Of a DNA stretch of 26,043 nt, positions 24,101 through 26,043 are shown piece after piece. Every line of letters starts with the position of its first letter. Within the stretch, counting starts at the first letter, position 1. The translations under genes were made by a program, and so were the position numbers. Below the pieces are notes generated by a model. The model saw nothing but the letters and a program-made list of their open reading frames with translations, was not told where the DNA came from and did not search any database. The DNA lies in contig CAJUFE010000016.1 of NCBI GenBank assembly GCA_910585635.1, positions 1 to 26,043 on the forward strand. The letters are read 5' to 3'. Origin of the DNA: an uncultured Lachnospiraceae bacterium. GTDB lineage: Bacteria > Bacillota > Clostridia > Lachnospirales > Lachnospiraceae.

Positions 24101-24895
24101 CCTAGTCAGATCAATGATGATCTTGTCGTAACGATATTTGATCCTAAAACAAATGAAGTGATCGCCACAAGACGTTTAGCTGGTGACGGTAGTAATGATG
24201 AGGGTTTCCATTCTGGAAAGGTGATAGAAAATGCAGATGGGACCTATACCTATACTATAGAGGATGTAAAGTTAAATGAGGGAACAAATATAACTTTGCG
24301 GCTGCAAGGTGTTCGGACAACGGCACAGGCGTATCTGATCACTGCAAAGACCCCTGGAGGTGTTGACAAAACTGCACATTCTCAGACCTTTGTCAGTGCT
24401 ACAGAAACAAAGCAGGATGTGAACCTGAGCTTTGATCTGAAGTTCAACGTCAGAGAACCAGTGGTCACAGTCGAGAAGACAGAGACCGAGGAGAAGGAAC
24501 TCGTTTCCACCGTAAAACGTGATTGGGATAAGACCTCGGAGACGAAGTACACCTATAAGACTCCTGAAGACCCGAAGGACCCGGAGAATCCAAGGGAGCC
24601 GGATAGACCTAATACTCCGAACACCCCAACCACCCCCACCCGTGTCCACCACGATCGCTCCACGCCGATCCCGGACGCCCCGACACCATTAGCGAGCATC
24701 ACAGAAGATCCGACCCCGTTAGCAATGCTCCCGGAGGAGCCAGTGCCGTTAGCGATCTTCGATGAGGATGTCCCCTTAGCGAGTGTCCCGGCTACAGGCG
24801 ATATCTCAGGTCTGTGGTATGTCCTGACCCTTTTCGCAGGCCTTGGCCTCATGGGGATGGGCGTACTGAGCGGGAAGAAGAGAAAAGACGCTTAG
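21137..24895 (+). CDS. Sortase-anchored thioester-domain surface adhesin
   Basis: This is a 1252-residue cell-wall protein. Order: basic signal peptide (about 1-31, ending AFA); a mucin-like Thr/Ser/Pro/Gly/Asp stalk (about 32-280); charged beta-type repeats (about 280-560); two SH3-like segments (about 570-635 and 636-710, the first with ASALNIRKNPG); a thioester domain (TED/TQXA, about 720-935) with C766 in VYCADFG and Q875 in TATQAAIW, the pair that forms the internal thioester; an Ig-like region (about 940-1100); a Pro-rich wall-spanning stretch with PLAS/PLAM/PLAI repeats; the sortase signal VPATG (1217-1221), a membrane helix and a KKRKDA tail. Thioester adhesins can bond covalently to host proteins. 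The ATG at 21137 is preferred over 21131 because AAAGGA lies nine, not three, bases upstream. The stalk is GC-rich and the thioester part AT-richer, suggesting mosaic origin. A GEMM-I riboswitch controls it. Confidence 0.88.
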   Translation: MKKMKMRCRRGLALFLVFVMCMGMMQGMAFAEETTDTGGDVTTEVSNDSSSGTESTPSADPGSSTESSGGAADPAPSTEPSGGAGDLAPSGSDTQEKDGGTDASTGSESKPETTTTGPTTTPNGDGTSTTTSGEKTEWKDGNGTVVAEKDTSTSQTVKDSDGTVQSETKSEEYHEGPTESTETIQPEGPADPDGTTDPTTPETPGEPGKEEGPGGTGTPTEPGTSGSEGGDTTVDPEGKPEEKPGEPTDVKDWTVVDKDGNPILGEDGEPLTGKDGVTVEMTPGNSDWVGITVDSDKVAEIIQGKMESEKPEGVEISDYKDESTGEEGFQFTDAEGKTHIVIKVMDPTTNKLVGYKKMIITTTTTPGDSGATDGTQTGEFETDDPNAPPVWDQSNKGGTVTKIDLPERPQASETVDEATGNKTTITVEELYDVDEAGNIVRDGEGDPVVVGYLTKTIVTDGTGNQLSGSQEAVWGIRTTVVTNGDTTATTEDQMNVSTSVSFVTKATTIEGFQVNVKDVVGGSQSGVWGSMGEVKEGEHKEDEIKDMAPEVSEPEEGKTDTDTDLYHREDAQYVGYIVTASALNIRKNPGADDKLNPPIGSVQANEKVYVYSFKQIGGKLWGEIGKDQWVRLEGYSKSPFELTVHDSVLYDKPNGSTQPCWPKKGETLNILEWKSDDNGVKWGRVIYHKKTQWEEKDYEGWVKLTDAYGESQVKPQADKEGQYVFLGEYGLESAIKVNGVGSTTGTWQPHQFLIWDHNGDPVYVYCADFGTDPKKGTDYGKVNIEDVINSADTTIWDKDDPANNSNIAKHVQAIASNGFWGTSEGMGSLDKVKEMLKAAIEQKKVTIDGLDITVDGAVDRFVGQLTEGMALTATQAAIWSHATSDRLINVDDPFGRYQQNGSIIDWNADKEKKDVAMALYTYLRGLDPDKAEFTSNKITEESIKGTSITVKSVVLDDNGKPQEAIQRDDTANKEYTYNTDVSFILSVKPSQINDDLVVTIFDPKTNEVIATRRLAGDGSNDEGFHSGKVIENADGTYTYTIEDVKLNEGTNITLRLQGVRTTAQAYLITAKTPGGVDKTAHSQTFVSATETKQDVNLSFDLKFNVREPVVTVEKTETEEKELVSTVKRDWDKTSETKYTYKTPEDPKDPENPREPDRPNTPNTPTTPTRVHHDRSTPIPDAPTPLASITEDPTPLAMLPEEPVPLAIFDEDVPLASVPATGDISGLWYVLTLFAGLGLMGMGVLSGKKRKDA

Positions 24896-25035
24896 GACGG
24901 TCAAAAACAGTCAAGAGCGGCTAAGAACGGATATGCATCGATCATCTGCACTGGAAGGCCAAAAGCCGGAGGGCTGAGGATGATCAACGGATGATCCCAA
25001 AAGGATACAAAACAGACAAAAAGAGCAAAAGGGAA

Positions 25036-25068
25036 GCCGGCGCCCAGCAGACTGGGGGCCGGCCTTTT
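25036..25068 (+). terminator. Intrinsic terminator of the adhesin gene
   Basis: A 12-bp stem (25036-25047 with 25052-25063, one mismatch) with a tight AGCA-type loop is followed by C and four T. Confidence 0.7.
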
Positions 25069-25110
25069 CTGAAATGTAGAGAAAAATGTAACAGAGAAAA
25101 GCGTGATAGC

Positions 25111-25131
25111 TCAGGGCATTTGAACGGTTAC
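25111..25131. repeat. Dispersed repeat, half copy
   Basis: The 21 bases matching the right half of the palindrome at 5226-5254 (CAGGGCATTTGAACGGTTAC) differ from it at only two positions. It lies about 20 kb from the full copy. Confidence 0.5.
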
Positions 25132-25263
25132 AGGAAAATGAGAAGAACAGGCTGTGTACCGGGAAAGGTCTATGCGGCGTGATCATATAGAGGATATAGG
25201 GCCTATAGGCTTTATGCGGTCTGTAGCCAGCGAGATCAAGATAGGGAACAGGGAGGCGTACAT

Positions 25264-26043
25264 ATGGAGATAGACGGCATGTTAAAAAAAGGAGGATCCA
25301 AGGTCCTCCTTTTCGCGGTGTTGGCGGCGGTCGCCCTTTCTGCCTGCGGAAAAGGGGACAAGGGAGGCTTGTCCGGTCCGGCGGGGACAGAGGGGCAGGA
25401 GACGGCAGAGGGACAGCAGGAGACGGCTGCGCCAGAGCCGCCCGCCTACCCGGAGCAGGTACAGGCTTACCAGGAGAAGGCAGAGCTCCTGAAGGAGAGA
25501 GCGATGGAGGACTGGGTGCGCCAGGAACTGGGGCTGTCCCCGGCAGGGGAGGCTGGTCATGCGGTGTTCCTGTCGGTCTGCGACACCACCAAAAGGGCCA
25601 GCGTCTTTACCGGCACCGGTGAGACCTTGGAGGAGGCCTGGGAGGCGGCGGACACCAGAGCCAGGACAGCGGTGGGGGCCAGCGGCTTAGAGCCTGTATG
25701 GGTAAAAGCCGACGTGACCTATCTGTCCGAGCCGATCGGGACGGAGGAACTGGAGGATGCGCTCCAAGGTTCCCGTCCGGGGTATTTCCGCTATGGCGTG
25801 GCCTTTGATCCGGCCTTTGAGACCGCCCTTTTGGAGGCGGAGTTAAATAGCGCGGGGATCTACGTCTACGGAGAGGACCAGGCCGACGAGGGAGCGGAGC
25901 CAGAGGCCGGTGGAAGGAGTGAGGGAGCCGATGCGGAGACAGAGACCAGTGGAAGGACCGAAGGAGCTGATGCAGAGCCGGAGGCCGATGGAAGGACCGA
26001 AGGAGCTGATGCAGAGCCGGAGGCCGATGGAAGGACCGAAGGA
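25264..26043 (+). CDS. Lipoprotein with C-terminal 13-residue repeats (3' end beyond window)
   Basis: This is an open frame of 260 codons running off the right edge. A lipoprotein signal is present: KKGGSKVLLFAVLAAVALSAC with lipobox LSAC (lipid-accepting C28), then an acidic Gln/Glu linker, a short coiled segment (YPEQVQAYQEKAELLKERA, about 62-80), and a compact domain of about 110 residues (about 95-205, with TGTGETLEEAWEAA and RYGVAFDPAFETALLEAEL) that I do not recognise. From residue 217 on, the protein consists of 13-residue acidic repeats. It should sit on the outer face of the membrane. GGGAGG lies seven bases before the ATG at 25264. The function is unknown; the repeats could be a spacer that lifts a following domain away from the membrane. 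Confidence 0.75.
   Translation, partial: MEIDGMLKKGGSKVLLFAVLAAVALSACGKGDKGGLSGPAGTEGQETAEGQQETAAPEPPAYPEQVQAYQEKAELLKERAMEDWVRQELGLSPAGEAGHAVFLSVCDTTKRASVFTGTGETLEEAWEAADTRARTAVGASGLEPVWVKADVTYLSEPIGTEELEDALQGSRPGYFRYGVAFDPAFETALLEAELNSAGIYVYGEDQADEGAEPEAGGRSEGADAETETSGRTEGADAEPEADGRTEGADAEPEADGRTEG
25287..25313 (+). promoter_or_regulatory. Hairpin within the first codons of the lipoprotein gene
   Basis: AAAAGGAGGA (25287-25296) and TCCTCCTTTT (25304-25313) form a perfect 10-bp stem with a 7-base loop, ending in four T. It includes an internal GGAGG. It may attenuate transcription or translation. Confidence 0.5.
25912..26043. repeat. 39-bp tandem coding repeat running off the window
   Basis: Units at 25912-25950 (diverged), 25951-25989, 25990-26028 and a partial one from 26029 encode GRTEGADAEPEAD. 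Units two and three are identical, which indicates recent duplication and probable length variation. Confidence 0.9.

Larger units (their letters stand above)
24896..25263. other. Intergenic region
   Basis: It holds the adhesin terminator (25036-25068) and a dispersed repeat copy (25111-25131). A short GATCATC/GATGATC dyad (about 24939-24985) and a 10-bp palindrome GCCTATAGGC (about 25201-25210) are also visible. No gene is supported; no convincing promoter for the following lipoprotein was found. Confidence 0.5.

Noticed and set aside
24991..25182. 63-codon frame after the adhesin
   Set aside because: It runs through the terminator hairpin and the dispersed repeat; no supporting signal.

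Overview
The window looks like a gut-type Clostridia chromosome, most likely Lachnospiraceae (Bacillota). This is inferred from consensus sigma-A promoters, strong AGGAGG ribosome binding sites with several TTG starts, lipoproteins with Gly/Ala/Thr-rich linkers, a VPATG sortase-anchored surface protein and a GEMM-type riboswitch. No rRNA, tRNA or CRISPR array was seen.

Left part (1-5425): an AT-rich acyltransferase fragment that seems to lack its N-terminus, apparently the decayed edge of a surface-polysaccharide locus. After it come a large polymerase-like membrane protein with an extracytoplasmic C-terminal domain, a convergent Rpn/PD-(D/E)XK-type gene with internal repeats, and several inverted or dispersed repeats.

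Second part (5426-8293): an HD-domain 5'-nucleotidase-like protein behind a perfect consensus promoter, then an overlapping pair of an AAA ATPase and a DUF4276/toprim-like protein. The pair has the layout of split OLD-type phage-defence systems.

Third part (8299-20467): an aldarate (glucarate/galactarate) catabolic island. Two LysR regulators each diverge from a catabolic gene. The island has two glucarate dehydratase paralogues, a tripartite tricarboxylate-type transporter in the order tctB-tctA-tctC, galactarate dehydratase (garD) and an AEC-family permease. Both dehydratases should yield 5-keto-4-deoxyglucarate; the downstream aldolase, reductase and kinase are not in the window. The promoters of the first glucarate dehydratase gene and of garD share sequence and spacing, which suggests a common LysR-type control.

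Right part (20468-26043): the most striking unit is a GEMM-I (c-di-GMP class I family) riboswitch in the leader of a ~1250-residue surface protein. That protein has a signal peptide, mucin-like stalk, SH3-like domains, a TQXA-type thioester domain and a VPATG sortase signal, so it is a second-messenger-controlled, potentially covalent adhesin. A lipoprotein gene with 39-bp coding repeats runs off the right edge.
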